NCBI GenBank assembly: GCA_025149285.1
Contig: CP102274.1
Span: 1,937,501 to 2,001,500, forward strand
DNA: 64,000 nt
Source: Hungatella hathewayi
Lineage (GTDB): Bacteria > Bacillota > Clostridia > Lachnospirales > Lachnospiraceae
Reading direction: 5' to 3'
The position numbers and the translations under genes are program-made. Positions 7,733 through 16,922 of the stretch are shown in pieces. Each line of letters opens with the position of its first letter. The stretch's first letter is position 1. A model generated the notes under the pieces. It did no database searches and was not told the DNA's origin. It saw only the letters and a program-made list of their open reading frames with translations.

Positions 7733-9699
7733 AACGGTTTTTGGCGATTTTTCTATTGATTTTCAGCTTGTGCCTGGCTCTGTTTTTTGCTTCCTCCAGA
7801 CCGTTTGTTTCGGAAGGGCCGAAGGCGGGAGAGGGAATACTGGACTTTCGGGAGGCGGATTTTACTTCTTCCGTGTATGAACTGTCGGGGCAGTGGGAGT
7901 TTTATCACAGTCAGCTGTATACCCCGGAGGATTTTCGGACGGGAAGTCCGGCAGGGATGGAATATATTGACCTGCCCGGTCCGTGGACCAGGATGGGGTA
8001 TCCGGGGCTCGGTTATGCAACGTACCGGCTGAGGATCCTGACGGAACCGGGGCAGATCTATCTTCTGTATATTCCGGAGATCATGTCCTCCTCTGCGGTC
8101 TGGCTCAATGGAAAAGAATTTTACCATGCCGGCAAGGTGGGCATGTCGGACCTGGATACCGTTACCGGGGTACGCAATGAACTGCTGGCGGCGGCAGCGC
8201 CGGACGGTGTTCTGGAGCTGGTGATCCAGGCGGCCAATTATCATATGAACGGAAGCGGGATCTTTTATCCGATTCTGATCGGACGGGATACGGTACTGAC
8301 CCACTGCATGTTCTGGCAGCGGACCGTGGCGGCGGCAGCTTTGGGAGGCATTCTTCTGATCGGTGTTTACCATCTGTTCCTCTATTTCTTCCGCCGGCGG
8401 GAGCGGCTGTATCTGACCTTCAGCCTCACCTGTCTGGCAGCCGTGCTGCGGCTGGGGATGGAGAGCAATGCGCTGGTCCAGTATTTTCTGCCTGGCGGAA
8501 TTGGATTTCTTTTAAGCAGGGTTTTTCTTTTGCTGTTTACGATACACAGTCTCTGCATCTGCCTTTTCATGGTGCAGGCATTTTCCATCCAGCTGGGGCG
8601 CTGCCTTCGTATTTTTTACATACTCTGTTTCGGACTGCCCATGGCGGGGATCTGCGTCCTGCCCTATGCACAGGCGGTGACAGGCATGTTCCTGGTCATG
8701 ATTCCCTATGGCATCTCAATCTTTCTGGCGTTCCGGTCAGGGAACATCGGCAGGGACCCGTACCGGCTGCTTTATCTGTTCAGCATGGTGACTTTCGTGA
8801 TCTACGGCCCTCTGACCAAAACCCTGTTTGAAGGAGACATGTTTCTGCCCGGCATCGTGCCGAACATGTTCTTAATTCTCAGCCAGTGCGTCATGCTGTC
8901 GCGCAGCTATGCGCAGGCTCACGAGGAGGTGGAACGGGTCAATGCGAACCTGGAAGATCTGGTTAAGCAGCGCACGGCCCAGTTAAACAGTGCCAATGAA
9001 CAGCTGGCAGCCTCCCAGTCGGCCCTGCGGGAAATGATCAGCAACATTTCCCATGATTTAAAGACTCCTCTGACGGTACTCAACAATTATCTGGAGCTGC
9101 TGGGGGATGAAACTGTCGCCTCCAGTGAGCAGGAGCGGACGGAATATCTGGGGATTGCCTATCATAAGAACCTGGATCTCCAGCGGCTCATCCATAATCT
9201 GTTTGAAGTTACCAGGATGGAAGGCGGTACGGTCAGCTACCGTCTGGAATGGGTTTTGGCTCTTCCGCTTATGGAGGAGGCGGAAAGAAAGTACGGGGAC
9301 CTGGCCGGCGGCATGGGGCTCTTCTTTACGGCAGAGGCGGATGATGCGCTGAAACTGAAGATAGATAGAAATAAAATCTGGAGCGTGCTGGATAATCTGG
9401 TCTATAATGCACTGCGCCATACGCCGGAGGGCGGCAGTATCGCCCTTGGCATTAAGCGGAGAGGAGACCGGGCAGTGCTTACGGTGGCGGATACCGGGGA
9501 GGGGATAGATGCCGGGCATCTCCCTCATATCTTTGAACGGTTCTATAAAGTGTCGCCGGAGCGCGGAGAAAAGGATGGTTCCAGCGGTCTGGGACTTTAT
9601 ATTGTGAAGACCACCGCGGAGGCCATGGGCGGAACTGTGGAGGTGGAGAGCGTGCCGGGGAAGGGAACCGTATTCACCTTGACGTTTCCGGCAAACTGA
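7729..9699 (+). CDS. sensor histidine kinase with 7TM-DISM-like sensor
   Basis: A 656-residue membrane kinase partnering the upstream regulator. An N-terminal hydrophobic segment (residues 5-22) leads to an extracytoplasmic region (about 40-185) resembling the galactose-binding-like fold (GQWEFY, LPGPWTRMG, SAVWLNGKEFYHAGKVG). About seven membrane segments follow (about 198-392), the 7TM-DISM layout, then a short coiled coil (about 395-435). The H-box is ISNISHDLKTPLTVL with phospho-accepting His442. ATP-binding boxes are the N box around LDNLVYNALRHTPEGG, G1 VADTGEGID, F box FERFYKVSPE and G2 SSGLGLYIVK. The sensor suggests perception of an external sugar-like or cell-wall ligand, which is inference. 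Confidence 0.93.
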   Translation: MKRFLAIFLLIFSLCLALFFASSRPFVSEGPKAGEGILDFREADFTSSVYELSGQWEFYHSQLYTPEDFRTGSPAGMEYIDLPGPWTRMGYPGLGYATYRLRILTEPGQIYLLYIPEIMSSSAVWLNGKEFYHAGKVGMSDLDTVTGVRNELLAAAAPDGVLELVIQAANYHMNGSGIFYPILIGRDTVLTHCMFWQRTVAAAALGGILLIGVYHLFLYFFRRRERLYLTFSLTCLAAVLRLGMESNALVQYFLPGGIGFLLSRVFLLLFTIHSLCICLFMVQAFSIQLGRCLRIFYILCFGLPMAGICVLPYAQAVTGMFLVMIPYGISIFLAFRSGNIGRDPYRLLYLFSMVTFVIYGPLTKTLFEGDMFLPGIVPNMFLILSQCVMLSRSYAQAHEEVERVNANLEDLVKQRTAQLNSANEQLAASQSALREMISNISHDLKTPLTVLNNYLELLGDETVASSEQERTEYLGIAYHKNLDLQRLIHNLFEVTRMEGGTVSYRLEWVLALPLMEEAERKYGDLAGGMGLFFTAEADDALKLKIDRNKIWSVLDNLVYNALRHTPEGGSIALGIKRRGDRAVLTVADTGEGIDAGHLPHIFERFYKVSPERGEKDGSSGLGLYIVKTTAEAMGGTVEVESVPGKGTVFTLTFPAN

Positions 9700-9775
9700 T
9701 GTTTTCCGGATGATGGAATCATGCCGTTAACAGAGACATATTTGATGCAGAATGGAAGAACTGGGAGGGACAGGG

Positions 9776-10324
9776 ATGAAAAATGTACTGGCATTACTGA
9801 AAAATGAGAACCGAAGGTTAAGCCAGCAGGCGGAAACGGACTGGCTGACAGGGCTGTATAACCGGATGGCGGTTGAAGAAAAGGTTGGCAGGCGATTAAA
9901 GAAGTATGAGACCGGCGTGCTGTTTGTCATTGATATTGATAATTTTAAGAGTATCAACGACAGGTACGGCCACCTTGCAGGCGACCAGGTTTTGCGCGGA
10001 GTCGCCCGGATTTTGCAGGAACGGGTTTTTCACAGTGATATTCTGGGGCGGATTGGCGGGGATGAGTTTGTCATCTTTATGAGCGTAAAGCAGGATCAGA
10101 ACTTTATTGAGGAGCGGTGCCGCCAGATAAGGCAGCAGTTCCTCAATCTTCCGCCGGACCAGTTTATGGTTACCAGGCTGTCTGTTACAGTCTGCGGAAG
10201 CATTTATCAAAAAGGGGATGATTATCAGCGCCTGTTTGACCGTGCAGACCAGCGCCTGATCACAGAAAAAAGTCTGCGGAAAAAAAGACCGGCCGATGCG
10301 GATAACCGGCCGGAGAACACATAG
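9776..10324 (+). CDS. GGDEF domain protein (predicted diguanylate cyclase)
   Basis: A 182-residue cytoplasmic protein that is almost entirely a GGDEF domain. DWLTGLYNR opens the domain, FVIDIDNFKSINDRYGH holds the metal/nucleotide site, and the intact active-site motif is GGDEF at residues 94-98. This predicts synthesis of cyclic di-GMP from two GTP. No RxxD inhibitory site is present five residues upstream. The N-terminal ~20 residues form a short possible coiled coil instead of a sensor domain. The ATG at 9776 is chosen because GGGAGG lies 7 bases upstream; the ATG at 9752 has no clear site. It follows the kinase gene by about 76 bases and precedes another GGDEF-like gene by 3 bases. Confidence 0.85.
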   Translation: MKNVLALLKNENRRLSQQAETDWLTGLYNRMAVEEKVGRRLKKYETGVLFVIDIDNFKSINDRYGHLAGDQVLRGVARILQERVFHSDILGRIGGDEFVIFMSVKQDQNFIEERCRQIRQQFLNLPPDQFMVTRLSVTVCGSIYQKGDDYQRLFDRADQRLITEKSLRKKRPADADNRPENT

Positions 10325-10327
10325 AAC

Positions 10328-10780
10328 ATGAAAAGCCTGAAGACCGATATGGAGCAGGTGAGTCTGGAGCTGTCTGAACCCAATCCGTATGCAGGGGCGT
10401 TCTGTCAGGATTATGACAGCTTTGTGGGCATATACCGCTTTGTGGAACGGAGGCTCCAGCGGGTACAGTCCAGTGTGTACAGTCTTCTTTTTACGCTGGC
10501 GGACGAACACGGAGATTTTCCCGATCTTCCTGAACGGATTCTGCTGATGGAAGAACTGCATACAATCATACAGATGTCCCTGCGGGCGGGAGACGTATTT
10601 ACGAGATACAGCAGCTGCCAGTATCTCGTCATGGTATCAGATGCGACGGATCTGCAGACAGATGGCATCGCAGAACGGATCCGTGAAAAATTTATAAACA
10701 GCTCCTCCTTTTCCGATAAATATATACTGGTCTATAAACGGTATCCGCTGAAGCCGTCGGAGGCGCGCGGCAGGAAATGA
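10328..10780 (+). CDS. degenerate GGDEF-like protein
   Basis: A 150-residue protein with no certain family. The segment LRAGDVFTRYSSCQYLVMV matches the pattern surrounding a GGDEF active site (xRxGDxxxRxGGDEFxVxL), but GGDEF is replaced by SSCQY. ILLMEELHTIIQ precedes it where the GGDEF fold has a helix. It is therefore probably a catalytically dead GGDEF relative acting as a partner or regulator of the intact domain encoded 3 bases upstream. The two genes are surely co-transcribed. No signal peptide or membrane segment is visible. Confidence 0.7.
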   Translation: MKSLKTDMEQVSLELSEPNPYAGAFCQDYDSFVGIYRFVERRLQRVQSSVYSLLFTLADEHGDFPDLPERILLMEELHTIIQMSLRAGDVFTRYSSCQYLVMVSDATDLQTDGIAERIREKFINSSSFSDKYILVYKRYPLKPSEARGRK

Positions 10781-10818
10781 AAGGATCTGTGCTGCGCGAG
10801 GCAGCAGGACGGCATTTT

Positions 10819-11706
10819 CTATAAAATTTCCTTTACCACTTCAGCGAATCTCTCCACATCCTCCGGGGCATCGAGGCTGTACAGCAGACCGTAGGGGATA
10901 CTGTAATCCCAGTTTACAGGAATCGTCACAAGCCCCGGATGGACCTCCTGCCAGCATTCGATCGTAAGCAGGACATTTCCGGTTTCCGCGCAGCGGTTGA
11001 ATACGGACAAATCATAAAACCGGGGGGTATCCTCAATCGTGATCTGGGGATGATGCTTTTCCAAATCGTTGCGGAGAAAATCATTGACTCCGGAATCCCC
11101 CCGCTCTACCATCATCATCGTTTCCCCGTATAAATCTTCAATCTCCAGGCTTTTTCTGTCTGCCAGGCGGTGCTCTCTGGACACGGCAATCATTTTTTTA
11201 TACCGTCCCAGAGGGAGGAATCTGCACCGGGAAAGCCATGCCTTCGAATCACATACACCAATCAGAAAATCAAATTTTCCCCCCAATTGTTCAATCTCAG
11301 AGAGGATTCCCTCGTGATTATCCTGAAATGTCACAAGATGCAGCTTATAATCTGGAAAATCATGATTCACACGGTACCACAAATCCATAAATGGCTTTGC
11401 GGGATTTAAAAGTGACGTGCCGATGCAGAAGACTGTGTCTCTGGCGTGGATGGCGGCTTTCGCACCTGCAATGGATTTCTTCGAATAATCGATCATAAAT
11501 TTCGCGTCCTGATAAATGACGGCGCCTGCAGCTGTCAGACTCACTCCGGACGGGGTGCGCTCCAATAATTTCATGCCAAGATGGTCTTCTAAGGCATTGA
11601 TCTGCTTCATGACCGCGGTTGGGGAAATATAGAGGCGTTCGGCGGCCCTGGTGAAGCTGCCGCAGTCGGCGGCCGCTATGAGAGTATCCAGCATATGGTT
11701 GTACAT
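10819..11706 (-). CDS. LysR-family transcriptional regulator
   Basis: A 295-residue regulator. Residues 1-60 contain the winged helix-turn-helix (DTLIAAADCGSFTRAAERLYISPTAVMKQ is the recognition region; LEDHLGMKLLERTPSGVSLT follows). A long linker helix and a periplasmic-binding-protein-like effector domain (about 90-290) complete the standard LysR layout. It is transcribed away from the flavodoxin/aldo-keto reductase cluster across a ~165-base spacer, the usual arrangement for a LysR protein controlling its neighbours. The inducer is unknown; the target genes point to a redox or carbonyl signal. Confidence 0.93.
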   Translation of the reverse strand: MYNHMLDTLIAAADCGSFTRAAERLYISPTAVMKQINALEDHLGMKLLERTPSGVSLTAAGAVIYQDAKFMIDYSKKSIAGAKAAIHARDTVFCIGTSLLNPAKPFMDLWYRVNHDFPDYKLHLVTFQDNHEGILSEIEQLGGKFDFLIGVCDSKAWLSRCRFLPLGRYKKMIAVSREHRLADRKSLEIEDLYGETMMMVERGDSGVNDFLRNDLEKHHPQITIEDTPRFYDLSVFNRCAETGNVLLTIECWQEVHPGLVTIPVNWDYSIPYGLLYSLDAPEDVERFAEVVKEIL

Positions 11707-11871
11707 GAGAATTCCTCCTGTTCCTGTCAGGCAGCCCGTGCGGCGATTCTTCGAAACGGGCTAAAAGTATGAACAATAAGTTTATACAATAATAACATAC
11801 AGGAGATTCAAAATCAAGAATATGGGAGGTACAATACAGGAAACGGTAACAATAAAAAGGAGGAAAACGAG

Positions 11872-12375
11872 ATGGCGGAACTGATTGCATTCTTCTCAAG
11901 AGGAGAGGAAAACTATGTGAACGGGGAGATAAGGACTCTTAAGAAAGGGAATACGGAAGCGGCGGCAGGTATGATTCAAAAGTTTACGGGGGCGGATCTG
12001 TTTAAAATAGAGCCGCAGCAGGCCTATTCTGCAGATTACAATGAGTGCACTGCGCAGGCGCAGGCAGATCAGAGGCGGAATGCCCGGCCGGAGCTGGCTG
12101 CGTATCCGGAGAGCCTGGAACCGTATGATGTCATTTATCTTGGTTATCCCAATTACTGGGGGACGATGCCGATGGCAGTATTTACGTTTCTGGAACATTT
12201 TGATTTTACAGGTAAGACGATCAGGCCATTCTGTACCCATGAGGGAAGCGGGATGGGAAGCAGCGCTGCGGATATAAAGAAGCTGTGCCCCGGAGCTATT
12301 ATAGGGAAGGCGCTGGCGATTCGCGGCGGAAGAGTAAACCAGTCAGAAAAAGAGATTGAGAGCTGGCTGAAATAA
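11872..12375 (+). CDS. flavodoxin
   Basis: A 167-residue flavodoxin-like FMN protein. YDVIYLGYPNYWGTMPMAVFTFLE and FCTHEGSGMGSSAADI are the central strand/loop and the flavin-contact region found in clostridial flavodoxins (NAD(P)H-quinone-reductase-like). An N-terminal FFSR phosphate loop is present but loosely conserved (AFFSRGEENY). It probably serves as an electron carrier or small reductase. It is the first gene after the LysR gene, preceded by AAAAGGAGG, and is followed closely by a cupin and by carbonyl-reducing genes. Confidence 0.9.
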   Translation: MAELIAFFSRGEENYVNGEIRTLKKGNTEAAAGMIQKFTGADLFKIEPQQAYSADYNECTAQAQADQRRNARPELAAYPESLEPYDVIYLGYPNYWGTMPMAVFTFLEHFDFTGKTIRPFCTHEGSGMGSSAADIKKLCPGAIIGKALAIRGGRVNQSEKEIESWLK

Positions 12376-12388
12376 AGGAGAAAATCAT

Positions 12389-12799
12389 ATGAATGCAGAG
12401 AACTTGAGTGTATTTCCGGCGGGAAAACCAAACGACGCCTATGCAGAGTATTTTACGGGTCAGAGTTACCTGGCGATGCTTTCCACAGAACAGGTTGTTA
12501 TCGGAAATGTTACATTTGAGCCAGGGTGCCGCAATCACTGGCATATTCATCATGCGGACAAAGGCGGCGGGCAGATTCTTTTGGTGACAGCGGGAAGAGG
12601 ATATTATCAGGAATGGGGGAAGGAGGCCAGAGAATTAAAGCCTGGTGATGCTGTTGCCATCCCCGCCGGAGTGAAACACTGGCACGGCGCCGCGCCTGAT
12701 TCCTGGTTCCAGCATCTGGCTGTTGAGGTACCGGGAGAATACTGCAGAAATGAATGGTGCGAGCCGGTTACAGGGGAAGATTACGACAAACTGGGATGA
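12389..12799 (+). CDS. cupin-domain protein
   Basis: A 136-residue single-domain cupin. Motif 1 is CRNHWHIHHADKGGGQILLVTAGRG and motif 2 is PAGVKHWHGA, with histidines placed to bind a metal ion. Close relatives typically accompany carboxymuconolactone-decarboxylase-like proteins, as here (next gene). It begins 13 bases after the flavodoxin stop with AAGGAG upstream. Exact function is unknown; likely a small-molecule isomerase or quencher in the LysR-controlled redox cluster. Confidence 0.88.
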   Translation: MNAENLSVFPAGKPNDAYAEYFTGQSYLAMLSTEQVVIGNVTFEPGCRNHWHIHHADKGGGQILLVTAGRGYYQEWGKEARELKPGDAVAIPAGVKHWHGAAPDSWFQHLAVEVPGEYCRNEWCEPVTGEDYDKLG

Positions 12800-12890
12800 C
12801 AGAAAACTGAGATAACAGAAAACAAGAGCAGACAATATCTGATATTGTGTACTTAATACCTGATCAATGGAGAAAGAGAGGAACAGACAT

Positions 12891-13208
12891 ATGGAAAAAG
12901 TGACGGCTGGAAAAGAACAGCTGGGAGATTTTGCTCCGAAGTTTGCAGAATTAAATGATGATGTGCTGTTTGGAGAGGTGTGGGCGAGAGAGGGGCAGCT
13001 GTCGGCGAGGGACCGGTGTATCGTCACGGTGACTGCGCTGATGGCGAGCGGGATTCTGGACAGTTCCCTGAAATTCCACCTTTTCAATGCGAAGAAACAC
13101 GGCGTTACAAAGGAAGAGATCGCCGAGATCCTCACACATGCTGCTTTTTACGCAGGCTGGCCGAAGGCGTGGGCCGTGTTCCATATGGCGAAAGAGGTAT
13201 GGCAGTAA
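12891..13208 (+). CDS. carboxymuconolactone decarboxylase family protein
   Basis: A 105-residue all-helical protein of the CMD/AhpD-like family. Features are LSARDRCIVTVTALMASG, LKFHLFNAKKHGVTKEEIAEILTHAAFYAGWPKAW; the His of the LTHAAFYAGWP segment is conserved. AhpD-type CxxC cysteines are absent, so peroxidase-reducing activity is unlikely. The start is placed at ATG 12891 with GAGAGG upstream, in preference to an in-frame ATG at 12867. It lies between the cupin and the aldo/keto reductase genes in the same operon. Confidence 0.88.
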   Translation: MEKVTAGKEQLGDFAPKFAELNDDVLFGEVWAREGQLSARDRCIVTVTALMASGILDSSLKFHLFNAKKHGVTKEEIAEILTHAAFYAGWPKAWAVFHMAKEVWQ

Positions 13209-13242
13209 TTTATGTTTCTGTACAGAAAGGAAAGCTAAAAAA

Positions 13243-14205
13243 ATGGAATATACAACGTTAGGAAATTCTGGCATTGAGGTCTCCCGCCTGTGCGCGGGCT
13301 GTATGAGTTTTGGAGACCCTGCCAGCAAGATGCATGCCTGGACGCTGAATCCGGCGGAGAGTGAAGCGATTATCAGACATGCGCTGGACTTGGGGATTAA
13401 TTTTTTTGACACAGCAAACTGCTATTCTGCGGGGACAAGTGAAGAATATCTCGGAAGGGCGATCAGAAACAACACGGCGAGGGACCGGGTGGTTCTCGCT
13501 ACGAAGGTCTATTTTAATGAAGGCAGACTGTCAAAGAACGCAATTTTGAGAGAGGTGGAAGGTTCGCTGAGGCGTCTGGGCACAGACTATATTGACCTCC
13601 TGATTATCCACCGGTTCGACTATGATACGCCTGTCGGGGAGACGATGGAAGCCCTGCATAAGGTGGTTCAGTCCGGTAAGGTACGGGCCATCGGCGCATC
13701 TGCCATGTACGGATATCAGTTTATGGAAATGCAGTACACCGCAGAAAAGAATGGCTGGACAAAATTTGTTTCCATGCAGAACCACTATAATCTGCTCTAT
13801 CGGGAAGATGAGCGGGAACTGATTCCGATCTGTGACACGCAGAATGTGGCGAGAACCCCATACAGCCCGCTGGCGGCCGGAAGACTGTCGCGTCCAACCT
13901 GGTCTGCGGATACACTGAGGAGCAGAACCGATGTGACGGCACAGGGAAAATACGACAAAACACGAGAAAGCGATATGGTCATCGTAAAACGGGTATCTGA
14001 GCTTGCAGAGAAGAAGGATGCGACGATGACGCAGATTGCCCTGGCCTGGCAGTTTGCAAAGGGTGCGGCATCGCCGGTGATCGGTGCAACGAAGGCAAAG
14101 TATCTTGACGACGCGGCCGGCAGTTTTTCCGTAAAGCTGTCAAAAGAGGAGATTGATTATCTTGAGGAGGCCTATGTGCCGCATCACGTAGTGGGTGCGC
14201 TGTAG
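13243..14205 (+). CDS. aldo/keto reductase
   Basis: A 320-residue NADPH-dependent carbonyl reductase with the (beta/alpha)8 AKR fold. Expected catalytic residues are present: Asp in NFFDTANCYSAGTSEEYLG with the adjacent Tyr, Lys in LATKVYF, and His in IIHRFDYDTP. The cofactor-binding region is ASPVIGATKAKYLDDAAG. It resembles YajO/IolS-type open-reading-frame AKRs that reduce small aldehydes or sugar carbonyls. The frame is open upstream but the true start is ATG 13243, as MEYTTLGNSG is the family's N-terminal strand. It is part of the LysR-associated redox cluster. Confidence 0.93.
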   Translation: MEYTTLGNSGIEVSRLCAGCMSFGDPASKMHAWTLNPAESEAIIRHALDLGINFFDTANCYSAGTSEEYLGRAIRNNTARDRVVLATKVYFNEGRLSKNAILREVEGSLRRLGTDYIDLLIIHRFDYDTPVGETMEALHKVVQSGKVRAIGASAMYGYQFMEMQYTAEKNGWTKFVSMQNHYNLLYREDERELIPICDTQNVARTPYSPLAAGRLSRPTWSADTLRSRTDVTAQGKYDKTRESDMVIVKRVSELAEKKDATMTQIALAWQFAKGAASPVIGATKAKYLDDAAGSFSVKLSKEEIDYLEEAYVPHHVVGAL

Positions 14206-14262
14206 AGACAGGAAAGGCAGAAACCTGCGGGCAGCGCAGTTTATTGAACAGAGGAGAATAAA

Positions 14263-15156
14263 ATGGAATACGTAAAATTAAGCAATGGCATGGAAATGCC
14301 GATTTTGGGTTATGGCGTCTATCAGGTGTCAAAGGAAGAATGCGAGAGATGCGTGCTTGACGCATTGAGGGCGGGTTACCGTTCAATCGATACGGCACAG
14401 GCATATTTTAATGAAGAGGAGGTTGGAACGGCGCTTGTAAAGTCCGGTATCCCGAGAAAGGATATTTTCCTGACCTCGAAGGTGTGGGTGGAGCATTACG
14501 GCTATGAGGAGTGCAGAAAATCAGTAGAAGCATCACTGAGGAAGCTGCAGACTGATTACCTTGATCTGATGCTGCTGCATCAGCCGTTTGCCGATTATTA
14601 CGGGGCATGGAGGGCTTTGGAGGAACTGTATGAGGAGGGAAAGCTGCGTGCGGTCGGGATTTCCAATTTCTATCCTGACCGGATGGTGGATCTGGCCTCC
14701 TTTGCCCGCATCCGCCCGATGGTCAATCAGGTGGAAACACATCCGTATAACCAGCAGATTCTCGCCAAAGAGTATATGGATCAATACGGCGTACAGATAG
14801 AGGCATGGGCGCCTTTCGGCGAAGGAAGAGGCGGCCTGTTTGAGGACCCTGTGCTGATGGAGACGGGAGCAAAGTACGGGAAGACAACCGCGCAGATTAT
14901 GCTGAGATGGAATATCCAGCGAGGCGTGGTGGTAATTCCGAAATCCGTTCATTATGAGCGCATGGTGGAAAATTTCGATGTATTCGATTTTTCACTGAGC
15001 GATGGGGATATGGAGAAAATAGCTTCCCTTGATAAAAAAGCGAGTTCATTTTTCTCCCATCAGGATCCGGCCACGGTGGAATGGTTTGTTCAGATGGTGG
15101 AAGAACGGAAAAAGAATCAGGCTGGAGCTGCCCAAAAAACTGGAAACAATAATTGA
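14263..15156 (+). CDS. aldo/keto reductase (2,5-diketogluconate reductase type)
   Basis: A 297-residue AKR of the bacterial AKR5/YvgN type, which reduces 2,5-diketo-D-gluconate, methylglyoxal and other small carbonyls with NADPH. Catalytic residues are visible: Asp in SIDTAQAYFNEEEVG with its Tyr, Lys in LTSKVWVEHYG, and His in DLMLLHQPFADYYG. Conserved VGISNF and VVIPKSVHYERMVEN cofactor motifs follow. It is 57 bases after the first AKR, preceded by AGAGGAG, and is the last gene of the cluster before a bidirectional terminator. Confidence 0.94.
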   Translation: MEYVKLSNGMEMPILGYGVYQVSKEECERCVLDALRAGYRSIDTAQAYFNEEEVGTALVKSGIPRKDIFLTSKVWVEHYGYEECRKSVEASLRKLQTDYLDLMLLHQPFADYYGAWRALEELYEEGKLRAVGISNFYPDRMVDLASFARIRPMVNQVETHPYNQQILAKEYMDQYGVQIEAWAPFGEGRGGLFEDPVLMETGAKYGKTTAQIMLRWNIQRGVVVIPKSVHYERMVENFDVFDFSLSDGDMEKIASLDKKASSFFSHQDPATVEWFVQMVEERKKNQAGAAQKTGNNN

Positions 15157-15240
15157 TACAATGTGTTGTTGGTATATCGATATAAATGGTTAGTCCGGTT
15201 CTCCATAATACATTTTCTGAGTATGACAGAAGCTGAATTA

Positions 15241-15286
15241 AAAAATCCTGCCAAGATAGAGAGACGTCTATTTTGACAGGATTTTT
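15241..15286. terminator. bidirectional Rho-independent terminator
   Basis: Arms 15241-15259 and 15268-15286 (AAAAATCCTG...CAGGATTTTT at the base) pair with two mismatches around an 8-base loop. A-run and T-run flanks make it functional on both strands. It lies between the convergent aldo/keto reductase and binding-protein genes. Confidence 0.85.
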
Positions 15287-15332
15287 CTATGGTATCTCTT
15301 TAATGTTCGCAAAGCATCATTTAGTCAGTCAT

Positions 15333-16922
15333 CTATTTTTTCATAAATTTATCAATAGAATCCTGATATAAGGCGATATACTCATCAATTCCGGCATCCT
15401 TAAGTTTCTGAAGATATTCCTGGTACAGATCGTCGGTATAGAATCCGCCGCACATTTGGCCGTGGAATTCATCTGTAACAGCAGAAATTGCAGCAATTAG
15501 AGATTCGTGATCCGAGGTGTTGACCGTCAGGCCAAGGTAATTGGAGGCAGGAGCGCCCTTGAAAAATTCCAGTGATTCCTCACGGAAGGTTGGAGCCGCG
15601 CCGCTCCAGGGCAGGCATAAGAATGCGTTTCCTATTTTATAATCGTTATTATGGAAGCCGGAAGTCAATGCGTCCGCATCACCGATGTACTGTGCAACAC
15701 CATCCACTACCTCATAAGATTTTCCTTCGATTCCCCAGGTGATCAGGTTCATGATGTCAGGGTTTGTATACAGAAGGTTAATCCATTTCATAACCGCCTC
15801 AGGCTCTTTACAGGTGGTTGGCAGAACGAGGCCGAATTTCTGGGCGTTGCTGGTATTTAGTGGAGATTCGCCTACCAGATAGCATTCTACATCATATCCG
15901 CTGGAGGCTCTCCAACTGGTTTCCACCCCATATTCGGAAGCGGCAAATACGCTGAACAGTACGCCCTGATTAAACAATTCCTTGGCGCCTGTAGAATCAT
16001 AGGCGGAATCGGGATACATATATCCGGCGTCCATCCATTTCCGGAACATCTTAAACTGGTTCTGGGTTTCTTCCATTGCCACCTGATTCATCGCTTTACC
16101 GTTCTGATCGGTCGCAAGTGAAAAGTAAACGTCTCCAAGCGGATCGAAGATATAGGAGTCACTTATGTTTTCGCCCTGATAGATACAGCCGTTGTTGCTG
16201 ATCATACCGAATCCGGCGCCGCCGCCTGTCGCATAGCCGGGAAGGCCGCTTTCTTTGAAGGCCGCCATAATATTCTCATAGTCAGCCCAGGTTTTCATGT
16301 TTTTGGCCTGTTCGCGGAGCCCCAGCTTATCCAGGATATCTCCCCTCATAATAATATAGAAATTAGAATTCAAAACCCGATAAGTCGGAACCCCGTACAG
16401 CTTTCCGTTCAGGGTAACGCCGGAGAGCACTTCGCTGCCAATCGTCTCCATGGCCTCCGGCGCATACTCTGCTGCCAGATCTGTAATTTCCATAAGAGAT
16501 CCGCTGGAATACAACTGTGAGAAGGTACCGGCTCCGGAGTAATAATAGTCTGCCACATCAACCTGTTCGCCGTTTAAAATGGCAAGAGAGAGCTGCGTGG
16601 CATAGTCGGCGCCGTTTACCCAGTTAAAGTTGACGTGAACGCCGATTTCCTTTTCCGTGATCTGATTGATTGCGGCTTCTACCTCATCCCCCAATGAGTT
16701 AGAGCCTGCCGTGCCGTCACCGGCTTCCCACGTCCAGTAATTGATTTCTGTTATTTCGTTTTCGCTGTTTTCCGTTTCCCCCGCTTCCGTGCTTTCGGTA
16801 CTTTCCGAATTTTCACTGCCGCTGCTTTTCGGAACTGCTTCTTCCGATGTGGTGCCGCATCCAACCAGGAGCGTCGCTGCCATTTGGAATGAAAGAAGTG
16901 ATAAAAGTAATCTTTTTTTCAT
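15333..16922 (-). CDS. extracellular sugar-binding lipoprotein of ABC transporter
   Basis: A 529-residue substrate-binding lipoprotein. The signal peptide MKKRLLLSLL...LLVGC ends in a lipobox with lipidated Cys22. A Ser/Glu-rich linker follows, then the type I extracellular solute-binding fold (INYWTWEAGDG, DVADYYYSGAGTF, GVPTYRVLNSNFYIIMRGDIL). Size and sequence match the LplA-like family used with LplB/LplC permeases for complex oligosaccharides or glycosides. It is divergent from the RpiR gene and the two permeases at 18036-20299, which are almost certainly its membrane partners. No ATPase gene is present, so a shared MsmX-type ATPase is presumed. Confidence 0.93.
   Translation of the reverse strand: MKKRLLLSLLSFQMAATLLVGCGTTSEEAVPKSSGSENSESTESTEAGETENSENEITEINYWTWEAGDGTAGSNSLGDEVEAAINQITEKEIGVHVNFNWVNGADYATQLSLAILNGEQVDVADYYYSGAGTFSQLYSSGSLMEITDLAAEYAPEAMETIGSEVLSGVTLNGKLYGVPTYRVLNSNFYIIMRGDILDKLGLREQAKNMKTWADYENIMAAFKESGLPGYATGGGAGFGMISNNGCIYQGENISDSYIFDPLGDVYFSLATDQNGKAMNQVAMEETQNQFKMFRKWMDAGYMYPDSAYDSTGAKELFNQGVLFSVFAASEYGVETSWRASSGYDVECYLVGESPLNTSNAQKFGLVLPTTCKEPEAVMKWINLLYTNPDIMNLITWGIEGKSYEVVDGVAQYIGDADALTSGFHNNDYKIGNAFLCLPWSGAAPTFREESLEFFKGAPASNYLGLTVNTSDHESLIAAISAVTDEFHGQMCGGFYTDDLYQEYLQKLKDAGIDEYIALYQDSIDKFMKK

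Noticed and set aside
7753-8373. 206-codon minus-strand frame opposite the histidine kinase
   Set aside because: Antisense shadow caused by codon bias of the kinase gene; no motif.
9896-10561. 221-codon open frame on the minus strand across the two GGDEF genes
   Set aside because: It spans the junction of two well-supported genes, has no ribosome binding site and its protein looks like reverse-strand translation (rich in His, Arg, Pro, Leu).
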